Positions 1 to 9,849 of a stretch of DNA of 64,000 bases are shown one piece after another; the stretch's first letter is position 1, and every line of letters begins with the position of its first letter. The stretch is taken from NCBI RefSeq assembly GCF_000153105.1, contig NZ_CH672376.1, positions 2,435,136-2,499,135 of the forward strand, in the 5' to 3' direction. The notes under the pieces are model-generated. The model did not search any database, was not told where the DNA came from, and saw only the letters and a program-made list of their open reading frames with translations. The translations under genes and the position numbers were made by a program. The stretch is from Blastopirellula marina DSM 3645. Its GTDB lineage: Bacteria; Planctomycetota; Planctomycetia; Pirellulales; Pirellulaceae.

Positions 1-678
1 ACTGCCCGTGCGGTCAAAGCGGCTGGCGCGACGGCGCTGCGCGGGGGAGCGTTCAAGCCGCGCACCAGTCCTTACGCGTTCCAAGGGATGAAGGAAGAAG
101 GACTGAAGCTGCTGGCCAACGCTCGGGAAGAAACCGGTCTGGCGATCGTGACCGAAGTGATGTCTCCCGAAGATGTCGAACTGGTCGCCAAGTACGCCGA
201 TGTGTTGCAGATCGGCGCTCGCAATATGCAGAACTATCGCTTGTTGGAAGCATGCGGCCGCGTCGACCGAGCGGTGCTGTTGAAGCGCGGACCGGCCGCG
301 ACGATTGATGAACTGCTGTTGGCGGCTGAGTACATCCTGAACGAAGGAAACCAGAACGTCATGCTGTGCGAACGAGGGATCCGCACCTTCGAGGCGCATA
401 CGCGCTTCACGTTGCCGCTGGCGACCGTTCCTTACTTGCACCAGAAGACTCACTTGCCGGTCGTGATCGATCCGAGCCACGGCACCGGGCACGCTTACCT
501 GGTCGAAGATATGTGCGCCGCGAGCGTCGCAGTGGGCGCAGATGGCTTGATCATCGAAGTTCATCCGAAGCCGGAAGAAGCGATGAGCGACGGCTATCAA
601 TCACTGACGCTGCCGCAGTTCGCCCAAACGATGGCCAAGTGCCGCAAAGTGGCCGATGCGCTGGATATCCAGATGTAG
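1..678 (+). CDS. aroF: 3-deoxy-7-phosphoheptulonate (DAHP) synthase, 3' part
   Basis: The reading frame is open from base 1, so this is the C-terminal 225 residues of a protein that normally has about 340; the start lies outside the window. It catalyses the first step of the shikimate pathway, joining phosphoenolpyruvate and erythrose 4-phosphate in the cytoplasm. Visible signatures are [15 protein letters not shown] near the beginning, [20 protein letters not shown] and the metal-site stretch [10 protein letters not shown], which together fit the Bacillus-like (KDO8P synthase-related) type I beta family. The stop lies only 17 bases from the end of the convergent downstream gene. Family identity is secure; the exact subclass is inferred. 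Confidence 0.95.
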   Translation, partial: TARAVKAAGATALRGGAFKPRTSPYAFQGMKEEGLKLLANAREETGLAIVTEVMSPEDVELVAKYADVLQIGARNMQNYRLLEACGRVDRAVLLKRGPAATIDELLLAAEYILNEGNQNVMLCERGIRTFEAHTRFTLPLATVPYLHQKTHLPVVIDPSHGTGHAYLVEDMCAASVAVGADGLIIEVHPKPEEAMSDGYQSLTLPQFAQTMAKCRKVADALDIQM

Positions 679-699
679 GCCGGTAGGGTCCGGCTTTAC
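679..699. terminator. short hairpin between convergent genes
   Basis: GCCGG (679-683) pairs with CCGGC (690-694) and is followed by three T on the plus strand. It sits exactly between two convergent stop codons. The stem is only 5 bp and the T tract is short, so it is a weak candidate. Confidence 0.3.
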
Positions 700-2891
700 G
701 GCGCTCGCATTTTGGCGAGCGCCTCGGCCAGTTCCTGTTGTTGCGGCTGCGGCAAGCGAACGAGCAGATGTTTGCTCGGTTCGTCGTAGAGCAGTGCGAA
801 TTCTGGATCGTCGGCGATCGCAAGTTCGGTCTTCAAGCGATGGATCAAAGCGGCGGCTTGCGTAGGGCCGTCGGCGAGTTCGTTGATGGGATAGAGTTCG
901 ACAAAACCGTTCTGCGCGATGTCGGACTTCATCGCGATCTGCAGCGTGCGCTCGTCGATCATGCGGAAGTCCATTTCCAGCGGTTTCAGCAGCGACTCCA
1001 GCGCTTCACGCAATGTGACGTCGATCGCAAACATCGTTCCCTTGGTATCGGGATTCCAGCCTTCTCGCAGTAGCGACTCCCAGTCGATCAAGATGACTGT
1101 TCCGGTCGCATCTTCCAGTTGTTCGACAATCTCGAGCAGTTCGGCCGGTTCGGCGAAACTGAGCTGCACTTTTTTGTCGAGCATCGCCGCCGCTTGTTCG
1201 CTGCGCGGCTGCAGCTTGAATAGCTTGGCGTCGTAGCGACTCAGCGGCGATTTGCCGCGAGCGACACGCAGCTTTTCAACCGTCACCATCGCCTGAAAGA
1301 TTGTTTTCGAGTCGGCCGACAACAGCAATTCCTTTTTGCCGGTGCGGCAAGTGTAGGTTCCGCCTGCGCCTTGCCACGAGGTCGGTTCGACCAGATGCGT
1401 CAGCGTATAGGCGAGTTCGGCCATCGCTTTTTCGTCCGTCGCCAGGTCGTCGGCCGGAAAGCGAATCGTGGGAGGTTTGTCGCCGGACTGTTTCAACGGC
1501 ACGATCCGAATGTGATCGGCCGTTACATCGACCGACATCCGCAACGGTTCGACCGCCGCGCGGAGGAGATTTCCGGTATTGGTCCCGCTGAGGTTGATGT
1601 CAATCTTCTTGTCCCCTGCGACGTCAGCCGATTGCAGCGCCAGCGGATCGACCGAGATCGGAATCGTACTCCAGCGGATTAAGTTGCGTAAATGATCCAT
1701 GAGCGGGATCTTCCGAAACTTGGCGCTGAGATACGGGTCATTCAACCGGGCGGAGATGTTGACCGTTCGCGGCGCCGGCTTTTCGACGATCGGCCCCGGC
1801 GGCAGCGGCTCATCCGATTCGGGGACTGCAGGGACAGGCTCATCCGTATCGACGATCGAATCCGACGTGGGAGCGTCGAACATCGATTCGTCAAACAACG
1901 GGAACGCTTCGCCCAACACGCCGGTGAGCGGATCGTTCGCGAACTTCATCCGCTGTTCGTCGGTCGTCTCGGGCGCTTCAACCGCGGCGTCTTCGATCGA
2001 AGGTTTGGCTCGAACCGGATCATCAAACAGGAACGGATTCTCTTGGGGTTGGGTCTCGTCGAGCGGCATCTCCACCGGATCGGCCTTGGCGACCGCCGCC
2101 TTCATCGGCATAGGATCGGCGTCTGCCGGCATGGCCGCTTCGACTGGCGCTGCTTCATCCGTCGCTTGATTCTCGACCGGCGTCTCCACGGCGATTTTCT
2201 CGTCAGGCGTCTCCGCTGCGGGCGCTGGTTTTTCGGCAGGCGACTGGGGAGCCGAGTCGACCGGCGACGTCGCGATCGGCGCATCACTCTGAGCGACTGG
2301 AGTATCGTCAAGCAAGATCGCTCTCACGACCAGCGCCATCAGCAGACCACCCACGACCACGCCGCCGCCGATCATCGCGATCAGACGATACGTCGCAAAT
2401 TTTGGCGCCACGGGGATCGCGGCGGGAGTCTCGCTTGGCGAAGGCTTGGCTGCCGTCGATGAAGACTGCGGCGTCGCTTCGGCAGGCGACGGATTTTCTG
2501 GCGGCACGTCGTCCGAGAGCATCTGGGCGGCGTTGGCGAACAGCTCTTCAGAGCTCTCGGCGGGCGACGCTGCGGCGGCGGCCGGGCACGGCGCTACTGC
2601 TGGCCGGGACGTAGCGGCGGTTTTACTCGACGGCGTTTTTTTAGCGGCGTTTGACTTGGCGCTGCTCTTTGGCGGCGCTTCGGTAGGCGGTAGATGAACC
2701 GTCTTTGCGTTGGCTGCGTCCGCCGCCGATAGATCGGAAGCCGCGCCGGGCGCGATGATCTGCACCATGCTGCCGCATTTCGGACAAGGTAAAATCTGTC
2801 CGATCAACTCCGCATGTTTCACGCGGAGAGGCGCTTGGCAGGTCGTGCATCGGATCGAGAAAGGTTCCACGTCGTTACGGCTTTGGGTCAA
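696..2891 (-). CDS. zinc-ribbon, single-TM envelope protein with STN/secretin-N-like repeats
   Basis: A 731-residue protein of unknown function. The N terminus carries a zinc ribbon with Cys15-x2-Cys18 and Cys36-x2-Cys39. A low-complexity Ala/Pro/Ser linker follows, then one transmembrane helix at about 165-192, a long acidic Pro/Glu/Ala linker, and a globular C-terminal half. The stretch FAIDVTLREALESLLKPL is typical of STN/secretin-N-like folds, and a similar segment occurs earlier (about residues 395-470). The topology suggests a cytoplasmic zinc ribbon and a periplasmic STN-like part. It starts 12 bases after the end of the upstream pseudokinase gene, which also ends in an STN-like region, so the two probably form an operon and work together. 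No secretin pore domain is visible; the function is not known. Confidence 0.85.
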   Translation of the reverse strand: MTQSRNDVEPFSIRCTTCQAPLRVKHAELIGQILPCPKCGSMVQIIAPGAASDLSAADAANAKTVHLPPTEAPPKSSAKSNAAKKTPSSKTAATSRPAVAPCPAAAAASPAESSEELFANAAQMLSDDVPPENPSPAEATPQSSSTAAKPSPSETPAAIPVAPKFATYRLIAMIGGGVVVGGLLMALVVRAILLDDTPVAQSDAPIATSPVDSAPQSPAEKPAPAAETPDEKIAVETPVENQATDEAAPVEAAMPADADPMPMKAAVAKADPVEMPLDETQPQENPFLFDDPVRAKPSIEDAAVEAPETTDEQRMKFANDPLTGVLGEAFPLFDESMFDAPTSDSIVDTDEPVPAVPESDEPLPPGPIVEKPAPRTVNISARLNDPYLSAKFRKIPLMDHLRNLIRWSTIPISVDPLALQSADVAGDKKIDINLSGTNTGNLLRAAVEPLRMSVDVTADHIRIVPLKQSGDKPPTIRFPADDLATDEKAMAELAYTLTHLVEPTSWQGAGGTYTCRTGKKELLLSADSKTIFQAMVTVEKLRVARGKSPLSRYDAKLFKLQPRSEQAAAMLDKKVQLSFAEPAELLEIVEQLEDATGTVILIDWESLLREGWNPDTKGTMFAIDVTLREALESLLKPLEMDFRMIDERTLQIAMKSDIAQNGFVELYPINELADGPTQAAALIHRLKTELAIADDPEFALLYDEPSKHLLVRLPQPQQQELAEALAKMRAP

Positions 2892-2903
2892 CGTCCGGCA
2901 ATG

Positions 2904-5900
2904 TTATTTTTTCAGCTGAAAGGGCGTCGGCAAGGGAATTCCCTTTTTGGTCGACACGGCTCGCGTAGTTATCAATATAACCTTGTCCCCGTCCGGTTTC
3001 TCCGGATCGGGACCAATTACATAAACAAGTTTTTGGTCAGCTTCGTCCGGCGACTTGACAGTCGTGATCGGATTCGCCTTCATTAGCAGCGCAATCAGCA
3101 CCTCTTCGGCCGGCTTGTCCATCATGTTGAACTGGCGGATCTGCTGGTTTTGGGTGATGCCGTCCAACTGCAAGTCGCCGCCGACCAGTTTGACCGGCAC
3201 ACCGACTTCATCGCCGAAATCACGCATTGCAAAATCGAGCGAATTTTGCGGAAAGGCCAAGCTGATCTTCTTTTTCAGCTTGTCTTCGATCGTTTGCGGT
3301 CCCCCGCTCCCGCCGCCGGCAACGGTCGTAGGGGGCGCTGCGGCGCTTCCGCCGGAAGAGGCCGAGATGGTTAACTCGGTAGCCGCCAGCAAGTTGGGCG
3401 CGGCGTACGAAGGAAGCGCGATGTTGATGATCGCCTGTTTTCCATCCTCGCCGGTCCGGGCAAATTTGTGAGCGAACTCCAACATCGTCGGAAATTTACT
3501 TCCCAGCGATTGCCAATAGGGGGGGTGGGCCCCAGCAGCGTGATCGCATTCGAGATCAACTTCGACCCGCCCAAAATTCGAGCTCTCAACGATTCGGCCA
3601 ACGAGAACGGCTCGGCCGCGAGGGAGCCGATAAAACGTCCTTCGGTATAGCAATAGGTGTCGTCCAGCTGGCAACTGACGAGCCCGGCCTGAATCATATC
3701 GCCCAGAAACCAGCCGACCGGTTCTTTCAAACCGGCGAGCGCACCAGAGCTAAGCGGCGACTGCGCCGACTGCAAATAGCGGGCGTCAAACAGCAAATTA
3801 AGCGTCCGCTGATCATCCGAACTGCGTCGCAGTTGTTCCAGCTCAAGCGGCAATAGGGGTGCGGCTCCGCCGGTGGCCGCGATTGCCGAGATGTCGCTTT
3901 CGGCGCCCATCACAAAGCTGCGTCCACTCTCGGACGGCAGCGGATAAAACGACCAGGCGCCCAGCTTGAAGTATTGCGCCGGAGCTTGACCGACGGTCTG
4001 TGCTCCGCCCCACTTCGACATTAAGTTGGTCGCTCCTTTTAGGCGAACGACCATCGTCGGTTGGGCAGGCGGCGTTGTCGGCCCATAAGCGACGGTCGCC
4101 GTTTCGACTTCGTTCCAGCCAAATCCGCTCGTCGTTTCCCACCCTTTCCAGACCGCGTTAAACTGCGGACCTAGCGACTCCAACGCTTGGCGGCCTGCTT
4201 CGCTGCCGGTCAATTCGGGGACGCGGAGGGTCAGAACGCTTTTCAATCCGGCCGGCAATCCAGCGAGCGTGATCGGTTCTCCCTGGGTCGGCGACGCCCA
4301 CAGCGTTCTTTGATCGTCGGCGATCAGTTGCACCGGATTGTCGCCGGTCGGCGGCTGCGGCATGGGATTGGTGGGGCCGCCGCCATCTGGATTGGCAGGC
4401 GGATCGGTCGGATCGACGGCAACCGGCGGCGGATCGTTATCGGCGATCTGCTCGTTCTCATCCGGCATGTTCTGCAGCACCCATACGCCGGCGCCCAGCA
4501 TGCCGATGGCCAGCAAGCCCAGGACGACCAGTTGGGTGATCCGCTTCGCTTTTTTCCGTTTGCGGACGCGTTCGGCCAAGCCGGTCGCGCGACTTTCTCC
4601 TTGCACGCCGCCTAAAGCAGCGCCGCCAACAGGCATCGCGACCGGCGCCGCGACTGGAGTCGCCACCGGTACGGCCATCGGCGGAGCACCATAGCCGGGC
4701 ATCGTTGGAGGCGCCCCCGGCGTCGGCATTCCCGGTGCGCCGGGAAATGGCATCCCTGGCGCGCCCGGAAAGGGAGCGGCCGTCGGCGGTGAAAAATGTT
4801 GCGGCATTCCCTGTGGCGGAGTCGCGCTAGGGGGAGGCGACATCTGCGGCAGCGTTTGTAAATAACTGCCCAGGGTCGGCGGCGCTGTCACCACCGGAGG
4901 ATTGAGTTGGGTCGGATCGACCAGCGGCGTCAGTGCGTTGACCACATCGCTCGCCGACTGATAACGCACCGTCGGGTTCTTCGCCATCATGTAGGCGATC
5001 GATTGAAACAGTTGCGGCGGAATTGACGGCGCCTGGGCGATCGGCTCGGCCGCATGTCGACTGAATTTTTGGGCGAGATCGCCGCCGGCGAACGGCGGAT
5101 TTCCGGTCAACAGATCGAACAGGATGCAACCGAGCGCATAAATATCGCTGAGCCGCGTTGGCGCCGTCCCGGGAGTCGACAGCTCTGGCGCCGTGAAATC
5201 GGCGCGGCGGAGCGTCGCTTCGTCACTCTTGCTCCAGTCGGCAGGCGTCGGCAGCGCCAGCGGGTTGTGCATCAACTTCAAGTTGCCGTTGGCTTCTAAC
5301 CACAACGCGTCGGTAGTTAGATCGCCCTGAATCATCCCCGCACTATGCAGGCGATCCACGGCCTGCGTCGCTTGGCGGACCAGCCGCGTGCAGTCAGCCG
5401 GCGGGACCGGTTGTCCCGGACCTGGACGACTTTCTTGCAACGGATTCCCGGTTGGCTCTTCGGTCGCCAAAAAGTAATTGCCGCTCACTTCCACTAGTTC
5501 GTAGCAGCGCCATAGATGCGCGTGTGACGCGGCGCAGCGACTGCGAATCTGTTGCTGTACGACGGCCCATTTCTGCGCGTCTTCGATCGTCGACTTCGGA
5601 ATCTTGTGCAGCAGAACCGGCTGTCCCGATGCGATATGCTCGGACCGATAGGCGCCGGAGAGCATGCCGGAGTCGATCCGATCAAGCAGCTTGTAGGCGC
5701 CTAATTGAAAAGGGCCTGACTTGCCGGCCAGGATAATCCGCGCTTGATAGGGAGTGATCGCCGACTCGCCGATGAGCCATTTGGCGAGCTTTCGAGGATC
5801 GCTCTCCCCTTCGGCAAGTTGCTTGTAGCTTTCGTGAAGCTGCTGGCAGCGCTCCTTGGGCAGCAAGTTGCTTTTCAGCAACAGTTTCCAGAATTCATGA

Positions 5901-5917
5901 GTGTTGGCGACGGCCAT
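2904..5917 (-). CDS. transmembrane Ser/Thr pseudokinase-like protein, reading frame broken near its 3' end
   Basis: From the start at 5917 the frame encodes a kinase-like fold (about residues 70-330), a Pro/Gly/Ala-rich linker, one TM helix at about 450-475 and a large extracytoplasmic region. The kinase looks inactive: a lysine remains (Lys105), but the HRD motif is replaced by IQGD (196-199) and the DFG motif by LMHNP (215-219). The frame breaks at a run of seven G (3519-3525 on the plus strand). One extra base there would join the first frame (stop at 3371) to the frame running down to 2904, which continues with SLGSKFPTMLEFAHKFA and ends in an STN-like segment. The intact product would be about 1,004 residues. 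The break may be a sequencing error, a recent mutation or programmed slippage. It is the first gene of a pair with the zinc-ribbon protein downstream. Confidence 0.8.
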
Positions 5918-6136
5918 GCGCTGGGAAGTCTTGCGGGGAGGAAATCGTGGGACGGAAACAGAGCGTCAGCAGCAGTTAAGTCTCTAGGACTGTTTAGCTT
6001 ACATTCTTTTGGGGGTTCTCGGCAAAGAGAATGCAAAAATCGGATCCAACTGCGGTTTTCGCCCCTCACGGGGAAAATCTTCCCTGGTTATAGCAATTAT
6101 TCACCCCTCCCGCTATTTCCGGGGGGCATGCGATCG

Positions 6137-7165
6137 CTAACTTCCCAGTTTCTTCAAGGTGGCCGCCGCTGCTTCGATTTGTGGGCGATTTACGTCCAAA
6201 TGGGTGACGGCTCGCACCGCTTGGGCGCTGATCGCCATCATTGCGACGCCAGCTTCTTTCAGATGAGAGACGAACTGGGCAGCCGTTCCGATTCGCGGAT
6301 CGACACGGAAAATGATGATGTTGGTATCCACTGTCTCCGGCGTCAGCGAGAGCCCTGCCGTGTTTTGGACGGCGTTGGCCAACATCTGGGCGTGCTCATG
6401 ATCTTCGGTCAGCCGCTCACGGTTGTGCTGAAGTCCGTAGAGCGCTCCGGCCGCGATGATGCCGGCCTGACGCATCCCGCCGCCAAACAGCTTCCGATGG
6501 CGTCGAGCCTCGCGCATCATGTCGGCCGGGCCGGCCAGACACGAACCGACCGGCGCGCCGAGCCCTTTGCTGAAGCAGACGCTAACCGTGTCAAAATGCT
6601 TTCCCCAATCGGCCAACGAAACGCCGGTCGCCGCGACCGCGTTAAAGAGCCGCGCCCCATCCAGATGGGTCTGTAGTCCGGCGGCGTGGGCCCAACGGCA
6701 GATCTTTTCGACATATTCGTAAGGCTGAACCTTGCCGGCGCCGCGATTGTGGGTGTTCTCGAGACAGACCAGTCGCGTGCGAACCATGTGGTCGTTTTCG
6801 GGCCGAATGAGTCCGTCATGGAACTGTTCCGGCGTCAAAACGCCATATTCCCCTTCCAGCGTGTGCGTCGCAATTCCGCTCAGTTGGGCGAAGGCGGCTT
6901 GCTCATAGTTGTAAACATGACAGCCGACCTCACAGAGGAATTCATCCCCCGGTTTACAGTGAATCCGAAGCGCGATCTGGTTGGTCATGCTGCCCGAAGG
7001 CATGTAGACCGCCGCTTCTTTCCCCAGCAATTCGGCGGTGAGCCGCTCGAGCCGATCGACTGTTGGATCGACATCGATCACGGCATCCCCCACTTCGGCG
7101 TTGGCCATCGCTTGCCGCATCGCCGCGGTCGGTTGGGTGACGGTATCGCTGCGGAGATCAATCAT
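6137..7165 (-). CDS. ltaE: low-specificity L-threonine aldolase
   Basis: A 342-residue PLP enzyme of the beta-eliminating lyase family that cleaves L-threonine or allo-threonine to glycine and acetaldehyde. The N terminus [17 protein letters not shown] is diagnostic. [17 protein letters not shown] forms the cofactor-binding region, [10 protein letters not shown] follows, and [14 protein letters not shown] holds the PLP lysine. Length is normal for the family. A GAGG ribosome-binding site lies just upstream of the ATG. It diverges from rlmKL across about 180 bases, which must contain both promoters. It appears to be a single-gene unit. Confidence 0.95.
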   Translation of the reverse strand: MIDLRSDTVTQPTAAMRQAMANAEVGDAVIDVDPTVDRLERLTAELLGKEAAVYMPSGSMTNQIALRIHCKPGDEFLCEVGCHVYNYEQAAFAQLSGIATHTLEGEYGVLTPEQFHDGLIRPENDHMVRTRLVCLENTHNRGAGKVQPYEYVEKICRWAHAAGLQTHLDGARLFNAVAATGVSLADWGKHFDTVSVCFSKGLGAPVGSCLAGPADMMREARRHRKLFGGGMRQAGIIAAGALYGLQHNRERLTEDHEHAQMLANAVQNTAGLSLTPETVDTNIIIFRVDPRIGTAAQFVSHLKEAGVAMMAISAQAVRAVTHLDVNRPQIEAAAATLKKLGS

Positions 7166-7344
7166 CGCGGTCCTCTAAGCTGGGAATCATCGAAAATGGG
7201 AAGTCCCGTTCTTCAATTATCCGCTTTCTGCGCTGAGAGCCAAGCCGACGGCGGGTTCGCGGGGGCCAACTCATTCGCCAATAGGGGCCAATCGGGTAGG
7301 ATGAACGGTTTCCCCGCAGCCTTTCGCTAACCATAGAGAGTTCG

Positions 7345-9744
7345 TTGGACGACGCATACGACTTATTGGCCGCCGCCGCGTTCGGCATCGAGAAGGTCGC
7401 CGCGCGCCAGATCGAGCAACTTGGCTACGAGCCGAAAATCATCGGTTCCGGCAAGATCCTGTTCCGCGGCACGATGGCCGACGTGGCGAAAACCAACCTT
7501 TGGCTCCGGACCGCCGATCGCGTGCTGATCCGGCTCGGTACGTTTCATGCCGACGACTTTGGTCTGCTGTTTGACGGCGTTCGCGCGTTGCCGTGGGAAA
7601 AGTTCATCCCGGCTGACGGCTGCTTTCCGGTCAACGGACGTTCGCTGAAATCGCAACTTTCCAGCGTTCCGGCCTGCCAGAAAATCGTCAAAAAGGCGAT
7701 CGTCGAACGACTCTTGGCCGAACACAACGTCACCGAACTGCCCGAAACCGGCCCGCGCGTCACGGTCGAAGTGGCGATGCTAGAAGACGAAGCGATCCTA
7801 ACGATCGACACGACCGGCTCTAGTTTGCACAAGCGCGGCTATCGCACCTTGGTTGGCACGGCGCCGCTGAAGGAAACGTTGGCCGCTGCGATGATCGATC
7901 TCAGCTATTGGAAGCCGGGTCGGCCGCTGATTGATCCCTTCTGCGGCAGCGGCACGATCCCGATCGAAGCGGCGCTGGTCGCGCGGAACATCGCCCCCGG
8001 TCTGACGCGCGAGTTCGATTTTGAAAGCTGGCCGATCACGCCGCCCGAGTTAATCTCGGACCTGCGCGCCGACGCGCGAAAAGCGAAGTTGAAAAAATTG
8101 GAGCGCCCGCTGCTGGGCTTTGACGCTGACGCCGACGTCTTGCGACTCGCGAGACAGCATGCCAACGCGGCCGGCGTGGCGCATGATGTTCGTTTTGAGC
8201 AACGTGACTTTCGCGATTTGCAGAACGACGATGAATATGGCTGCGTCATCACCAATCCGCCGTATGGCGAACGAATCGGCGATCCCCGCGAACTGATCGA
8301 GTTGTACAAATCGTTCCCGCATGTGCTGCGACGTCTGCCGACCTGGTCGCACTATGTGCTGACCGCCGAGTCGCAGTTCGAGAACCTGATCGGCCAGCGC
8401 GCTGACCGTCGCCGTAAGATCTACAACGGCCGGATCGAGTGCCAACTTTATCAGTTCTACGGACCACGACCCCCAAAAACGCAGGACGCAATTGCGTCGC
8501 CGGCGAAACCGACCTCGACTCCCCCGACCATCGCCGATGCGTGGGACGAGGAGGAGGATGACGACGCTCAGGTTCAATCGCCTAAGATAGCGGTGAAGCC
8601 GTCGCCGCGTCGTAAATCGCCGGAAAGCGAGGCCGCGTCTCACACATCCACGCCTAGCGAAGTTACCGAAGACGATATCGCACCAGGCGAAACTCCGCAA
8701 ATTGAAGTCGCGGCGGACGACGGTCCGCCCAACGAAGCTCCACCGCGCAAGTCTCCCCCCGAGCCGGCCTTCAAACCGGCTTTTGGTGGAATCTCGGCCA
8801 AAGGCGAAGAGCAGGCCGAACTCTTCCGCAATCGCTTGGTCAAACTGCAGCGTCATCTGCGCCGCTGGCCAAAACGGGGAGTCCATTGTTATCGCTTGTA
8901 TGAGCGTGATATCCCCGAGATCCCGTTGGTGGTCGATCGCTATCACGACTATTTGCACATCGGCGAGTATGAACGTCCGCACGATCGCACGCCGGCTCAA
9001 CATGCCGAGTGGTTGGATCGCATGTGCGATGTCGCCGCCGACTCGCTGGAGCTTCCGCGTGAAAACGTTTACGGCAAGACCCGCGTCGTGCAGCGCGGCG
9101 ACCAGCAGCATCAGCGACAAGACGATCGTCGATTGACGATCAACGCCGAGGAAGGGGGCTTCCAGTTTGAGGTCAACATGTCCGACTATGTCGACACCGG
9201 ACTCTTCCTCGATCATCGTATTGCCCGCGGGATGGTTCGCGACGAAGCGAAAGGGAAGCACTTTCTCAATCTCTTCTGCTACACCGGCGCATTCTCGGTT
9301 TATGCCGCCGGCGGCGGAGCAGCCAGTACGACGTCGGTCGATCTCTCTCCCACTTACGTCGCTTGGGCCGATCGCAATTTGCGCCGCAATGGATTTCGGG
9401 GCAACGAGCATCGCCTGCTGCAGGGGGACGTGATGGAGTGGCTCCGCGCTCCAGTTGATGAGACCTACGATTTGGCGGTGATCGACGTGCCGACCTTCTC
9501 GAACAGCAAACGCACCGAAACCGTCTGGGACGTGCAACTGGACTATATCGAGGCGCTCGAGTTGTTGATTTCGCGAATGTCGCCGGAAGGCGTGATCTAT
9601 TTTTCGACCAATTTTCGCCGCTTTAAATTCGACGAATCGCTCTTCGAGGGGGTTTCGATTCGCGAAATCTCGAAGAAGACAATCCCCGAAGACTTCCGCA
9701 ACAAGCGAATCCATCGCTGCTGGCGGATGATTGTACGCCCCTAA
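7345..9744 (+). CDS. rlmKL: bifunctional 23S rRNA methyltransferase RlmKL (m2G2445/m7G2069 type)
   Basis: A 799-residue fusion that starts at TTG. It has an N-terminal THUMP domain, an RlmL-type N2-guanine methyltransferase with DPFCGSGTIPIEAAL and the catalytic VITNPPYGERIGD, and a C-terminal RlmK-type methyltransferase with FLNLFCYTGAFSVYAAGG for S-adenosylmethionine binding. Both halves modify 23S rRNA during ribosome assembly. Between them lies an extra acidic, Pro-rich linker (about residues 380-500), which makes the protein about 100 residues longer than E. coli RlmL. The RlmK motif usually read as DPPTFSNSK is DVPTFSNSK here. It is separated by about 105 bases from hisD on the same strand. 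Confidence 0.92.
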   Translation: MDDAYDLLAAAAFGIEKVAARQIEQLGYEPKIIGSGKILFRGTMADVAKTNLWLRTADRVLIRLGTFHADDFGLLFDGVRALPWEKFIPADGCFPVNGRSLKSQLSSVPACQKIVKKAIVERLLAEHNVTELPETGPRVTVEVAMLEDEAILTIDTTGSSLHKRGYRTLVGTAPLKETLAAAMIDLSYWKPGRPLIDPFCGSGTIPIEAALVARNIAPGLTREFDFESWPITPPELISDLRADARKAKLKKLERPLLGFDADADVLRLARQHANAAGVAHDVRFEQRDFRDLQNDDEYGCVITNPPYGERIGDPRELIELYKSFPHVLRRLPTWSHYVLTAESQFENLIGQRADRRRKIYNGRIECQLYQFYGPRPPKTQDAIASPAKPTSTPPTIADAWDEEEDDDAQVQSPKIAVKPSPRRKSPESEAASHTSTPSEVTEDDIAPGETPQIEVAADDGPPNEAPPRKSPPEPAFKPAFGGISAKGEEQAELFRNRLVKLQRHLRRWPKRGVHCYRLYERDIPEIPLVVDRYHDYLHIGEYERPHDRTPAQHAEWLDRMCDVAADSLELPRENVYGKTRVVQRGDQQHQRQDDRRLTINAEEGGFQFEVNMSDYVDTGLFLDHRIARGMVRDEAKGKHFLNLFCYTGAFSVYAAGGGAASTTSVDLSPTYVAWADRNLRRNGFRGNEHRLLQGDVMEWLRAPVDETYDLAVIDVPTFSNSKRTETVWDVQLDYIEALELLISRMSPEGVIYFSTNFRRFKFDESLFEGVSIREISKKTIPEDFRNKRIHRCWRMIVRP

Positions 9745-9849
9745 TTTAGGCGGGGACGGGTCTTTCGTGATCGCTTCCGAGCGAACAAAATAGGACGCTC
9801 CCCTGTCCAATCCACCGTCCGCCCCACCTAGCCGCCGCCTGAAAGCAAG

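Noticed and set aside
1692..2462. 256-codon open frame antisense to the zinc-ribbon protein
   Set aside because: Arg/Asp/Gly-rich composition typical of a shadow frame opposite a low-complexity linker.
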